From Betaproteobacteria bacterium (GTDB lineage Bacteria > Pseudomonadota > Gammaproteobacteria > Burkholderiales > Eutrophovitaceae), in NCBI GenBank assembly GCA_020346185.1, contig CP070775.1, positions 2,817,673 to 2,864,836 of the forward strand: a stretch of 47,164 nt of DNA, read 5' to 3'. Made by a program: the position numbers and the translations under genes. The notes under the pieces were generated by a model, which was not told where the DNA came from, did no database searches, and worked only from the letters and a program-made list of their open reading frames with translations. How positions within the stretch are numbered: the stretch's first letter is position 1; the number at the start of each line of letters is the position of its first letter. Below, piece by piece: positions 1-9,765 of the stretch.

Positions 1-1
1 G

Positions 2-442
2 TTTCTGTCGCCACACGAGATGAAGAATGTGGTCGATAAGGCGCGCGAGGCAAGCAGGCAAGATAACATTATGGTGTGCGAGCGGGGCGCGTCGTTTGGC
101 TATAACAACCTGATCTCGGACATGCGCTCGCTTGCGATCATGCGTGAAACCGGCTGCCCGGTCGTGTTCGACGCAACGCACTCAGTACAGTTACCCGGCG
201 GGCAGGGCGCAGCGAGTGGCGGACAGCGAGAATTCGTACCTGTTCTGGCACGCGCCGCGGTTGCTAGCGGCGTGGCCGGCGTATTCATGGAAACCCATCC
301 GAATCCCGAGCGAGCGCTGTCGGATGGTCCGAACGCGTGGCCGCTAAAGTACATGAAGCCAATGTTGGAAACGCTCAAGACGATCGATGAGGTTCTGAAA
401 CAACGTGGTTTCGAGGAGAATTTGATCGCCCCTTGCGAATGA
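2..442 (+). CDS. kdsA: 3-deoxy-8-phosphooctulonate synthase, C-terminal part (gene enters from the left edge)
   Basis: This is the last 146 residues of KDO-8-phosphate synthase, a cytoplasmic enzyme that condenses phosphoenolpyruvate with arabinose 5-phosphate for lipopolysaccharide inner-core synthesis. The visible frame begins [15 protein letters not shown] and contains [23 protein letters not shown] with the following PGG, and [18 protein letters not shown], all characteristic of KdsA. The start codon and N-terminal half lie outside the window. The gene is followed 58 bases later by eno, the common kdsA-eno-ftsB order of beta- and gammaproteobacteria. It implies a Gram-negative host. Confidence 0.95.
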   Translation, partial: FLSPHEMKNVVDKAREASRQDNIMVCERGASFGYNNLISDMRSLAIMRETGCPVVFDATHSVQLPGGQGAASGGQREFVPVLARAAVASGVAGVFMETHPNPERALSDGPNAWPLKYMKPMLETLKTIDEVLKQRGFEENLIAPCE

Positions 443-488
443 TCGGAGCGCCACAAAGCGGGTCCGATATAGCCTAGGAAAAGGATAA

Positions 489-1784
<1,296 letters not shown>

Positions 1785-2084
1785 ATGCGTTCGCTTACGC
1801 TGACCCTGCTTGGGCTCATCATTGCAATCCAGTATCCGCTGTGGGTTGGAAAGGGAAGCTGGTTGCGCGTCTGGCACCTTGATCAGCAGCTTGAGGCACA
1901 GCGTGCAGATAATGAGACAGAGGTATTGCGAAACGCGGCGCTGAATGCCGAAGTCCTCGATTTGAAGAACGGCCTCGATGCTATTGAGGAACGTGCCCGA
2001 ACCGAACTGGGAATGATCAAATCCGACGAGGTTTTCTTTCAAGTATTAGTACCGCAATCGGACAGCGGCCGAGCAGATCGTTAA
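1785..2084 (+). CDS. ftsB: Cell division protein FtsB
   Basis: A 99-residue bitopic membrane protein with a short N-terminus, one transmembrane helix at about residues 4-21, and a heptad-like region at about 30-70 consistent with the FtsB coiled coil. It ends with the conserved [15 protein letters not shown] segment. FtsB joins FtsL and FtsQ in the divisome. The ATG follows the eno stop codon with no gap, so translation is probably coupled. Length and position after eno match FtsB elsewhere. The gene converges on mobA 11 bases downstream. Confidence 0.93.
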   Translation: MRSLTLTLLGLIIAIQYPLWVGKGSWLRVWHLDQQLEAQRADNETEVLRNAALNAEVLDLKNGLDAIEERARTELGMIKSDEVFFQVLVPQSDSGRADR

Positions 2085-2095
2085 ATTGATGGCAA

Positions 2096-2692
2096 TCAAG
2101 ACTTCTTCTCCGCGGCGCTGAGTTCGGCCAAGGTATTAAAGTTGACAAACGCTTCCGGCTGATCGTCGAACGCAACTTCGATAGACTGGAGATCAGCATA
2201 CCAGGCATCAATCTTTCTTCCGCCTTGCTGCAGAAAATCGCTCAGGTGTGACAGCAGGGTGCGGCGCACGAGACAAAAAACCGGATGTGGCTGGGCACCG
2301 GTGCGCGCGACGGCGACGTCGGCAGAGGCGCTGCGCAGGGCGGCATGTAAACGTTGCGCCAGATCAGTCGGCAAGAACGGCGAGTCACACGGAGCGGTCA
2401 AAACCAGTTCATGGGATGCACTGCTCAGCGCACTGTGCAGGCCGGCCAGTGGCCCAGCGTAATCGGGTATCAGATCGGATATCACCTTGTAGCCGTATAC
2501 GCCATAGCGGTCCTGATTCTGATTGGCATTGATCAGGATCTCCGCTACCTGGGGTTTCAGCCGTTCGATTGCCCACTCGACCAGCGCGTATCCACGGAAG
2601 GCCCGCAGGCCCTTGTCGACGTCGCCCATGCGCCGGCCCCGACCGCCGGCCAAGATGACGCCGGTAATCTGCTTCTCTAGGCTAGCCTGCAA
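2096..2692 (-). CDS. mobA: Molybdenum cofactor guanylyltransferase MobA
   Basis: MobA transfers GMP from GTP to Mo-molybdopterin to make the guanine dinucleotide cofactor required by both formate dehydrogenases in this window. The nucleotide-binding N-terminus GVILAGGRGRRMGDVDKG is intact, followed by DYAGPLAGLHSAL and TAPCDSPFLP, which are typical of the family. The start is uncertain. An ATG at 2743 adds 17 residues inside fdhD with no family resemblance, whereas a TTG at 2692 places the start 8 codons before the conserved ITGVILAGG and overlaps the fdhD end by 11 bases. I chose the TTG. The gene probably shares a transcript with fdhD. Confidence 0.9.
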   Translation of the reverse strand: MQASLEKQITGVILAGGRGRRMGDVDKGLRAFRGYALVEWAIERLKPQVAEILINANQNQDRYGVYGYKVISDLIPDYAGPLAGLHSALSSASHELVLTAPCDSPFLPTDLAQRLHAALRSASADVAVARTGAQPHPVFCLVRRTLLSHLSDFLQQGGRKIDAWYADLQSIEVAFDDQPEAFVNFNTLAELSAAEKKS

Positions 2693-3542
2693 TGCGCTCG
2701 CGCCCGGTGAAAAGCAGAAAATGCTTGCCTTTGGCGCGCCCAATCATGGTCAGTCCGGTCTTTTGCGCCACTTCCCAGCCCATGCGGGTCAGTCCAGAGC
2801 GCGACACAAGTATTGGCACCCGCATTTGTGCGCATTTGATGACCATTTCCGAAGTCAGACGTCCAGTCGTGTAAAAGACCTTGTCATCGCCTGCAACGTC
2901 ATCGAGCCACATGCGCCCGGCGATGGCATCGACAGCATTATGGCGGCCCACGTCCTCGACAAAGTAGAGAATGCTGCTATCCTGGGCGAGCGCGCATCCA
3001 TGTACGGCACCCGCTTGTTTATAAACGGTTTCGCGTAATCGAACTGCATCGAGCAGGGCATACAAGCTGGACGTGTTGATCCTCGCTTCGGCCGATAATT
3101 CCACCTTGTCGATCTCGTCCATCAGATCCCCGAACACGGTACCCTGGCCGCAGCCAGTCGTGACGGTACGCTTTTGCAGTCGGCTCGTGAGCCCGGGGCT
3201 GGGCGCTGTCGTTGTGACGGCGCAGGCAGCCGTTTCCCAGTCGACCTGAACTGATACGATATCCTCGATGCGGGCTACCAGTCGCTGGTTGCGCAGGTAG
3301 CCCAGGGCCAGAGCCTCCGGCGCCTGGCCGAGTGTCATGAGCGTCACAATTTCGCGCTTGTCGAGGTAGATGGTTAACGGGTGCTCACCGGCGATCGCTG
3401 TGGTCACGTTCTCGCCACGTTCGTTGCGTGCCTCGACAACGAAAGTAGCTGCTCGTGCCGCGTCGGTCATTTTCAGCGGCGCGCTTGCTGCAGTATCCTT
3501 GGCACAGTGTTTTCGTCGACGAACGGTCGTTTGCTCAGACAT
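2682..3542 (-). CDS. fdhD: Formate dehydrogenase accessory protein FdhD (sulfurtransferase)
   Basis: FdhD passes sulfur from a cysteine desulfurase to the Mo/W-bis-MGD cofactor and is needed for active formate dehydrogenase. Family segments seen include EHPLTIYLDKREIVTLMTLG, the AVHGCALA region, FVEDVGRHNAVDAIAG and FYTTGRLTSEMVIKCA. The open frame extends upstream to 3845, but that part is low-complexity and overlaps the divergent fdhB. I chose the ATG at 3542 (MSEQTTVRRR), giving 286 residues, which fits the family. The sulfur-carrying loop reads TTGCGQGT, with one cysteine instead of the CxxC pair known from E. coli FdhD. Divergent from the soluble formate dehydrogenase genes and upstream of mobA. 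Confidence 0.94.
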   Translation of the reverse strand: MSEQTTVRRRKHCAKDTAASAPLKMTDAARAATFVVEARNERGENVTTAIAGEHPLTIYLDKREIVTLMTLGQAPEALALGYLRNQRLVARIEDIVSVQVDWETAACAVTTTAPSPGLTSRLQKRTVTTGCGQGTVFGDLMDEIDKVELSAEARINTSSLYALLDAVRLRETVYKQAGAVHGCALAQDSSILYFVEDVGRHNAVDAIAGRMWLDDVAGDDKVFYTTGRLTSEMVIKCAQMRVPILVSRSGLTRMGWEVAQKTGLTMIGRAKGKHFLLFTGRERIAG

Positions 3543-3582
3543 GAATGCGATTATCGCATTCCATGGCACAGCAAGCGCACCC

Positions 3583-3639
3583 CGGCATGCACGGCAACGG
3601 CATGCTTGCTGATGGCGCCTGAGGGATGTCGCGGCATGC
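3583..3639. repeat. Three direct CGGCATGC repeats in the fdhD / formate dehydrogenase divergent region
   Basis: The octamer CGGCATGC occurs at 3583-3590, 3598-3605 and 3632-3639, all in the same orientation, inside the 169-bp region between the divergent fdhD and fdhB starts. GGCATGCC is nearly self-complementary, so the copies could also be read as half-sites. No known operator matches that I recognise. A regulatory role is only suggested by the position. Confidence 0.4.
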
Positions 3640-3711
3640 AAAAACGCTGTGTTGCGTGAATGCGCCGAGTGAAGTTGGTGCACGAAGCGAACACCGGCCG
3701 GAAAGGCAACT

Positions 3712-5373
3712 ATGGAGCGATCCAGGAAACGGCTTGGCACTTTGAAGGGACGGCAGGTTGACGTCGGTGCACTCGCGCGTGTGCGCCGATTGCTCGGTAA
3801 TGGGCCGCGGCGGCGTGATCTTCTGATCGAGCACCTGCACGGCATTCAGGACGCATTTGGACATCTATCGGCGGCGCATCTTGCTGCCCTGGCAAGTGAA
3901 ATGGGGCTGCCGATGGCCGAAGTTTTCGAAGTGGCCACTTTTTACCATCACTTCGACGTGGTGAAGGAAGGGTCCAAAGCACCGCCGTCGCTAACCGTCA
4001 GGGTGTGCGACTCCTTGTCGTGCGAAATGGCCGGTGCGGGCACTCTGCTGGGCAAGCTTCAAGATACACTCGGCACCGAGGTGCGCGTCGTACCCGCGCC
4101 TTGTGTCGGGCGTTGTGCCGCGGCCCCCGTTGCGGTTGTGCACCGCAATCCCATCGAGCAGGCGACCGCGGAGAAGGTGATTAAGGCAGTGCGGTCTGAT
4201 CGAACTGAATGCGCGATTCGCGATTACATTGGCTATGAGCAATACCGCAATGAGGGAGGCTACCGACTATTGTCGCGCTGCTTGCGGGGCCGAGTGGAGC
4301 GCGAAGCGATATTCATGACGATGGAACAGTCCGGCCTGCGTGGGCTGGGTGGGGCGGGGTTCCCGGCGGGTAAAAAATGGCGCCTCGTCTGGAGCGAAAC
4401 GGCGCCACGCTTACTGGCGATCAACATCGATGAGGGTGAACCGGGAACATTCAAGGATCGCTATTTCCTCGAACACGACCCCCATCGCTTGCTGGAGGGC
4501 GCGATGATCGCTGCTTGGGCGGCAGGCTGTTCGGAGATTTACGTTTATCTGCGAGACGAGTACGCTGGCTGCCGGACGATCTTGCACCATGAATTGGCCG
4601 CTCTCGAGCGCAGTCCGCCTTGTGCCATTCCGCCGATTCATTTGCGGCGCGGCGCCGGCGCTTACATCTGCGGCGAGGAATCGGCGATGATTGAGTCAAT
4701 CGAAGGTAAACGCGGCATGCCAAGGTTGCGTCCACCCTTTGTTGCGCAGGTCGGTTTGTTCGGGCGGCCGACGCTCGAACACAACATGGAAACCTGTTAT
4801 TGGGTGCGTGACATTATCGAAAAAGGTGCCCATTGGTTCTCCGGGCAAGGGCGACGCGGCCGCAAAGGGCTGCGTTCGTTTTCGGTATCAGGGCGGGTCA
4901 ACCGACCGGGTGTGCACATCGCACCTGCCGGCATTACCCTCAACGAATTGATTGACGAGTATTGCGATGGGATGCTCAGTGGGCATAGCTTGTATGGCTA
5001 CCTGCCTGGCGGTGCGTCGGGTGGCATTTTGCCGGCATCGCTGGCCAACGTGCCACTGGACTTCGACACGCTTGCGCCATATGGTTGCTTCATTGGTTCC
5101 GCGGCAGTGGTTGTGTTGTCTGACCAGGACCGGGCGCGTGACGCAGCACTCAATTTAATGCGCTTTTTTCAACATGAATCTTGCGGCCAGTGCACGCCTT
5201 GTCGCGTTGGAACCGCGAAGGCGCTGAAACTGATGGAGGCCGAGCAGTGGGATACGGCATTACTCGAGGAACTGTCGCGCGTAATGGCCGATGCTTCGAT
5301 CTGCGGTCTCGGCCAAGCGGCACCCAATCCGGTGCTCAGTGTCATCAACTATTTCAGTGACGAACTGCAGTGA
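3712..5373 (+). CDS. NAD-linked formate dehydrogenase beta subunit (fused NuoE-like and NuoF-like domains)
   Basis: A 553-residue diaphorase subunit. Residues about 15-165 resemble NuoE/HoxE thioredoxin-like proteins with [2Fe-2S] ligands C99, C104, C131 and C135 (CDSLSC and CVGRC). Residues about 170-550 are NuoF-like, with the FMN/NADH site starting GLRGLGGAGFPAGKKW (208-223), NIDEGEPGTFKDRY, GAGAYICGEESAMIESIEGK, and a [4Fe-4S] motif ESCGQCTPC (C491, C494, C497) plus C531. It would take electrons from the alpha subunit and reduce NAD+. The NuoE-NuoF fusion paired with a NuoG-like alpha matches the two-subunit FDH1 type of Methylobacterium, reported as tungsten-dependent, rather than three-gene FdsGBA. 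Alpha follows 47 bases downstream. Confidence 0.93.
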   Translation: MERSRKRLGTLKGRQVDVGALARVRRLLGNGPRRRDLLIEHLHGIQDAFGHLSAAHLAALASEMGLPMAEVFEVATFYHHFDVVKEGSKAPPSLTVRVCDSLSCEMAGAGTLLGKLQDTLGTEVRVVPAPCVGRCAAAPVAVVHRNPIEQATAEKVIKAVRSDRTECAIRDYIGYEQYRNEGGYRLLSRCLRGRVEREAIFMTMEQSGLRGLGGAGFPAGKKWRLVWSETAPRLLAINIDEGEPGTFKDRYFLEHDPHRLLEGAMIAAWAAGCSEIYVYLRDEYAGCRTILHHELAALERSPPCAIPPIHLRRGAGAYICGEESAMIESIEGKRGMPRLRPPFVAQVGLFGRPTLEHNMETCYWVRDIIEKGAHWFSGQGRRGRKGLRSFSVSGRVNRPGVHIAPAGITLNELIDEYCDGMLSGHSLYGYLPGGASGGILPASLANVPLDFDTLAPYGCFIGSAAVVVLSDQDRARDAALNLMRFFQHESCGQCTPCRVGTAKALKLMEAEQWDTALLEELSRVMADASICGLGQAAPNPVLSVINYFSDELQ

Positions 5374-5420
5374 CTCGCAGCAAGGCTGTCCAGACCGGCC
5401 GTCTTGACTGGTAAACAAAC

Positions 5421-8234
5421 ATGACACCGGACATGGATCGCGTCGACACTTCAGGTGGCGTTCAGTTTCTGCTCAACGGCGTGGTAGTGCATGCCGAATC
5501 AGGCGAGACGATTCTGCACGCCGCGCTACGCAATGGCGTACAGATTCCCCATCTTTGCTACAAACCGGGGTACCGCGCCGACGGCAACTGTCGAGCCTGT
5601 ATGGTGGAAATCGACGGCGAGCGCGTGTTGGCTCCGGCATGTTGCCGGCAGCCGGTCGAGGGCATGCGGGTCAGGAGCAATAGTCAACGGGCCGAGCAGT
5701 CGCAGAGACTGGTTCTGGAGTTGCTGCTCTCTGACATGCCGGAGAAGCGCTACACGCAGGACTCGGAGCTCGATCAATGGGCCGGCAAGTTGCGGCTTGG
5801 CAAGCCGCGATTCGCAGCTCGCGAGGCGACTGCAGCGGATATCTCGCATCCGGCAATGGCGGTCAATCTCGATGCCTGCATTCAATGCACGCGCTGCGTT
5901 CGTGCCTGTCGCGAAGAGCAGATGAATGATGTGATCGGATACGCGTTCCGCAGCGGCAACTCGAAAATTGTCTTTGACTTCGACGACCCAATGGGTGAGT
6001 CGTCCTGTGTTGCCTGCGGCGAGTGCGTGCAGGCCTGCCCAACGGGCGCACTGATGCCGGCAAGGGAGGTGGCTTTGGAAGGGGGTGGCCGCAAGGTTGA
6101 CTCCGTCTGCCCGTACTGCGGTGTCGGCTGTCAGATCACGTATCACGTGAAAGATAACCGCATCCAGTGGGTCGAAGGTCGCGACGGGCCAGCGAATCGC
6201 GGCCGACTGTGTGTAAAGGGACGCTATGGGTTTGACTATGTGCATCATAAGCACAGGTTGACCATGCCGCTGATTCGCAAGCCAGGCGCAGCAAAGGACG
6301 CCGATGCCGTCATGGATCCGGAAAAATTTCATCAGGTGTTTCGCAAGGCAAGCTGGGAAGAAGCGCTTGGCCTCGCCGCCGGTAAGCTGCGTGAGATACG
6401 CGATAGCAGCGGCAACAAGGCGCTGGCGGGATTCGGGTCGGCCAAGTGTAGTAACGAAGAAGCCTATCTTTTTCAGAAACTGGTGCGCACCGGGTTTGGA
6501 TCCAACAACGTTGACCATTGCACGCGGCTGTGTCACGCGTCGTCGGTCGCTGCATTGCTCGAGACTATTGGGTCCGCTGCGGTGTCGAATCAGGTGAGCG
6601 ATGTACTCAAAGCCGAGGTGATTCTGGTCATCGGCTCTAACACCACCAGCAATCATCCAGTGGCCGCGACCTGGATGAAAAACGCTGCCGCAGCGGGCGC
6701 GACGCTGATCGTCTGTGATCCGCACCGCTCTGATCTCGCTCGTCATGCATCGCACTATCTGCAGTTCAAGCCTGGCAGCGACGTTGCGCTGCTCAACGCG
6801 ATGCTGAATGTTATTGTCGAAGAAGACTTAATCGACCTACATTTCATTGAGCAACGCACCAGTAACTTCGAGGCCCTGAGAGACAACGTAACAGACTACC
6901 GTCCGGAAGCGATGGCGCCACTGTGCGGTGTCCCGGCAGAGACGATTCGTAACATCGCGCGCTTGTACGCAACGTCACGAGCGTCGATGATCTTTTGGGG
7001 GATGGGCATTTCGCAGCACGTTCATGGCACCGATAACGCCCGTTGCCTGATTGCCCTGGCCCTGGCTACCGGGCAAATCGGCCGTCCGGGCACTGGCTTG
7101 CATCCGCTACGTGGTCAGAACAACGTCCAGGGTGCCTCTGACGCCGGACTGATTCCGATGGTGTTTCCGGATTACCACCGTGTCGATGATCCCCAGGCGC
7201 GAAGGCGGTTCGAGCAACTGTGGAATACCAAACTCGACGCCTTGCCGGGACTGACGGTCGTGGAAATCATTGACGCTGCGCGAAGTGGTGACGTCAAGGG
7301 GATGTACATCATGGGCGAAAACCCGGCGATGTCGGATCCCGACCTTAATCATTCGCGCGCTGCGTTAGCCAATCTCGAGTGGCTAGTCGTGCAGGACATT
7401 TTTCTGACTGAGACGGCTTATCTGGCCGACGTCGTGCTGCCGGCGACGGCGTGGCCGGAAAAAAGCGGCACGGTGACCAATACCGATCGCATGGTCCAAA
7501 TAGGCCAACAGGCATTGCAGCCACCAGGCGAGGCGCGGCCTGATTTGGAGCTGATACAAGAGATGGCTCGCCGGCTCGGTCTGGACTGGAATTATTCAGG
7601 GCCGCACGAAGTATTCGATGAGATGCGCAAAGTGATGCCATCAATCGCTGGTATTACCTGGGAGCGTCTGCAGAGCGAATACTCGGTCACCTATCCATGC
7701 GAAAAGGAGGGCGACCCCGGCAGTACGGTGGTGTTTACCGATCGCTTTCCGACAGCTGACGGTCGCGGCAATTTTGTTCCAGCCGATATCATTCCGGCAG
7801 CGGAGCGTCCGAACCGAGACTATCCCTTGATACTCATTACCGGTAGGCAGCTCGAGCACTGGCATAGCGGCGCGATAACACGGCGTTCCGGTGTGCTGGA
7901 CGCGATCGAGCCGGAACCCACCGCGCTGATGCATCCGCTCGACCTGGATAGGCTCAATGCCAGGCCCGGCGAAGTCGTGACAGTGGCATCGCGCCGCGGC
8001 AGCATCTCACTGTATGCGCGGGCTGACGATGGCACGCCGCCGGGGACGGTCATCATTGCCTTTGCCTACCATGAAGCGGCGGCGAACAAGCTGACAAATT
8101 CTGCTCTCGACCCGTACGGCAAGATTCCGGAGTTTAAGTACTGCGCCATCCGGGTTACCAAAGGTGGCAAAGCGCCTGCGTCCGGTAGCTTTGGCGGAGG
8201 GAAGACCGCTCAGGATATGCTGGTCGAACTGTAG
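5421..8234 (+). CDS. NAD-linked formate dehydrogenase alpha subunit (Mo/W-bis-MGD)
   Basis: A 937-residue catalytic subunit for oxidation of formate to CO2 in the cytoplasm; no signal peptide is seen. The N-terminus is NuoG-like, with [2Fe-2S] ligands C46, C57, C60 and C74, then CIQCTRCVRAC and CVACGECVQACP for two [4Fe-4S] clusters. Another cluster, CPYCGVGCQI, opens the molybdopterin domain. The catalytic position is Cys371 in CTRLCHASS, so this is a cysteine and not a selenocysteine enzyme. The LRGQNNVQGASD and MGENPAMSDPD segments are typical of formate dehydrogenases, and the C-terminal MopB-binding domain contains GRQLEHWHSG. It follows the beta subunit on the same strand. An ATG nine bases downstream is an alternative start. 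Confidence 0.95.
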   Translation: MTPDMDRVDTSGGVQFLLNGVVVHAESGETILHAALRNGVQIPHLCYKPGYRADGNCRACMVEIDGERVLAPACCRQPVEGMRVRSNSQRAEQSQRLVLELLLSDMPEKRYTQDSELDQWAGKLRLGKPRFAAREATAADISHPAMAVNLDACIQCTRCVRACREEQMNDVIGYAFRSGNSKIVFDFDDPMGESSCVACGECVQACPTGALMPAREVALEGGGRKVDSVCPYCGVGCQITYHVKDNRIQWVEGRDGPANRGRLCVKGRYGFDYVHHKHRLTMPLIRKPGAAKDADAVMDPEKFHQVFRKASWEEALGLAAGKLREIRDSSGNKALAGFGSAKCSNEEAYLFQKLVRTGFGSNNVDHCTRLCHASSVAALLETIGSAAVSNQVSDVLKAEVILVIGSNTTSNHPVAATWMKNAAAAGATLIVCDPHRSDLARHASHYLQFKPGSDVALLNAMLNVIVEEDLIDLHFIEQRTSNFEALRDNVTDYRPEAMAPLCGVPAETIRNIARLYATSRASMIFWGMGISQHVHGTDNARCLIALALATGQIGRPGTGLHPLRGQNNVQGASDAGLIPMVFPDYHRVDDPQARRRFEQLWNTKLDALPGLTVVEIIDAARSGDVKGMYIMGENPAMSDPDLNHSRAALANLEWLVVQDIFLTETAYLADVVLPATAWPEKSGTVTNTDRMVQIGQQALQPPGEARPDLELIQEMARRLGLDWNYSGPHEVFDEMRKVMPSIAGITWERLQSEYSVTYPCEKEGDPGSTVVFTDRFPTADGRGNFVPADIIPAAERPNRDYPLILITGRQLEHWHSGAITRRSGVLDAIEPEPTALMHPLDLDRLNARPGEVVTVASRRGSISLYARADDGTPPGTVIIAFAYHEAAANKLTNSALDPYGKIPEFKYCAIRVTKGGKAPASGSFGGGKTAQDMLVEL

Positions 8235-8257
8235 TTTGTGCGGCCCGCGTTTGCCGG

Positions 8258-8650
8258 TCAGTCCGGTATGAAGTGCAAAGCCACCCCATTGTTGCAGTAG
8301 CGCAATCCCGTCGGTGCCGGTCCGTCTTCGAACACATGGCCATGGTGGCCGCCGCAGCGAGCGCAGTGATACTCGGTGCGTTGCATGAAAAGTTTTCTAT
8401 CTATCTTGGTTTCGAAGGCGTTATCGATGCAGGTGTAAAAACTTGGCCAACCGGTTCCACTGTCAAACTTCATGTCGGTCGTGAATAGCGGTTGACCGCA
8501 GCCAGCACAAACAAATTTGCCTTTACGATGCTCGTCGTTAAGAGGGCTGCTGAAGCTGCGCTCCGTGCCTCCTTGACGCAGCACCTGATACTGCTCCTTT
8601 GACAGCTGCTCGCGCCACTGTTGCTCCGATTTCTCAATCCTGCTGCTCAT
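8258..8650 (-). CDS. msrB: Peptide-methionine (R)-S-oxide reductase MsrB
   Basis: A 130-residue MsrB that reduces methionine-R-sulfoxide in proteins. Two zinc-binding CxxC motifs are present (CAGCGQPLF and CARCGGHHGHVFEDGP), along with KFDSGTGWPSFY and the catalytic-cysteine segment RYCNNGVALHF near the C-terminus. Length is normal for a stand-alone MsrB. The gene converges on the formate dehydrogenase alpha gene 23 bases away. No clear ribosome binding site precedes the ATG, but a TACAAT sequence (minus strand, 8662-8657) lies six bases upstream of it. Confidence 0.94.
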   Translation of the reverse strand: MSSRIEKSEQQWREQLSKEQYQVLRQGGTERSFSSPLNDEHRKGKFVCAGCGQPLFTTDMKFDSGTGWPSFYTCIDNAFETKIDRKLFMQRTEYHCARCGGHHGHVFEDGPAPTGLRYCNNGVALHFIPD

Positions 8651-9341
8651 ATCATTATTGTATTCACGTTAGCCTATTCAATCGACCCTTACTTATGGTC
8701 CGCGGCTGGTGTAGATGATGGATCCGGTGAACATGAACCGTCCTCAGCGGTAGCCAATGCCGACTGGCGGCACGCTGCGCATTTCGTGACCGCCGTTTTC
8801 CGCATTCGATTTTCAACCGCAAAAACGCTCGAGTATCGCAGCGAGCGGTTCGAGAGATCGTCGGTCAAGACCCTGATAAAGGTTGCAGTCTCATGCAAAG
8901 GGCCTGCACACACATCGAGAGGCGGCGCATATTTTCGATAAAAGTGATTCGCTCAACCTAAATTATTGTTGATTATTTGCCGGCGATGGCTTGATTCGAC
9001 GGTTGCCCGTCACACTGGTGTTGGTACTTCGTCACCTGTCGCAATTTCGTCATTTGCTGATTCAAGTGATCTAGGCTAATTACATAAATATCATACTTTT
9101 TTTCTTGATTGGACGAAGCGATTCGCTGGTACGAAATTCGCGTACCACGGTGTCTAAAGTCGAACAGCGGTTTTAACAGGCGGCTAGAAGATTAGGGTCG
9201 CCCCAATACCCAATACGGATAGTGATGCCCGGTACGAGGGCTAGTGGGCGCTGTAGGTTCGCTACCATAGGTAACCTCAAAAAAAGTCCGCCGGTTCTGT
9301 GGTCTAACCGCTTCCGCAACAAAGCGGGTGGGAGTGCAGCC
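8651..9341. other. Gene-poor interval of about 690 bases with an AT-rich core
   Basis: I find no convincing gene here. The frames at 8621-8941 (plus) and 8689-8913 (minus) lack family resemblance, a ribosome binding site and normal composition. The stretch at about 8940-9115 is clearly richer in A and T than its surroundings and contains a run of seven T at about 9098-9104. An inverted repeat follows at 9128-9146. The interval probably holds the promoter of msrB at one end and of the small gene at 9342 at the other. Confidence 0.5.
9128..9146. repeat. Inverted repeat GGTACG-N7-CGTACC
   Basis: Two perfect 6-bp arms (9128-9133 and 9141-9146) are separated by seven bases. No T-run follows, so it does not look like a terminator. 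The spacing would suit a dimeric DNA-binding protein. It sits just after the AT-rich stretch and about 195 bases before the small gene at 9342, so an operator is possible but unproven. Confidence 0.35.
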
Positions 9342-9659
9342 ATGGTAAAAGTGTTTCCTGCGAATTACCGAGACATGGTCAGGGTTTTTCCTTGGCGCGC
9401 AAAGCAATGGAGCGTCGAACTGTACTCTGACGAACAGCCATTCCTGTTTCCGAGTAAGGGCCAGGCGATCTCATTCGCGCTTGCATGGGCCGATTACCAT
9501 CAACCCTGCGACGTGCAAGTATTCGATGGTGCTGGTCAGCTAGAGCGCGATATAAAAGTCCCGTTCGGGAATTACCGCCGGATGGCCGCCGTCGATCGGC
9601 GACGCAATGAGGTCGCGATCGAGTTTATGGACCGGCGTGAACGCGAACGCCGGGCATGA
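9342..9659 (+). CDS. Small conserved-looking protein of unknown function (DUF2188-like pattern)
   Basis: I do not firmly recognise this 105-residue protein. The frame opens at 9222, but the ATG at 9342 (MVKVFPANYRDM) has a GGGTGGGAG sequence upstream and begins where the protein becomes regular, so I prefer it. The segment WSVELYSDEQPFLFPSKGQA, followed by alternating hydrophobic residues and DVQVFDGAGQ, resembles the small beta-alpha DUF2188 pattern, in which a tryptophan strand, an aligned helix and a V-x-V-x-x-x-G strand follow each other. That assignment is inference. The C-terminus is basic (RRERERR). No signal peptide or membrane helix is present. It converges on moeA. Confidence 0.6.
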   Translation: MVKVFPANYRDMVRVFPWRAKQWSVELYSDEQPFLFPSKGQAISFALAWADYHQPCDVQVFDGAGQLERDIKVPFGNYRRMAAVDRRRNEVAIEFMDRRERERRA

Positions 9660-9765
9660 ATTCAGGCCGTCTCTAGCGGCAGATGATAAAGCGGCTGGTT
9701 CTGCCAAGCTCATGAGGGGCAAACCTGCTAGCGTTGCCGGGCCCGCCGAGTTTCCGATGATCCTT

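Noticed and set aside
3543..3845. Upstream extension of fdhD by about 100 residues
   Set aside because: The extension is arginine/serine-rich, overlaps the start of the divergent fdhB gene and has no family resemblance; the ATG at 3542 gives the normal FdhD length.
8621..8941. Frame of 106 residues downstream of msrB on the plus strand
   Set aside because: It overlaps msrB at the start, has no recognisable motif or ribosome binding site, and its composition is unlike the real genes.
9255..9277. Hairpin AGGT...ACCT with inner TACC-ATA-GGTA before the 9342 gene
   Set aside because: The stems are short and separated by an unpaired internal loop; no T-run follows on the plus strand, so I do not call it a terminator.
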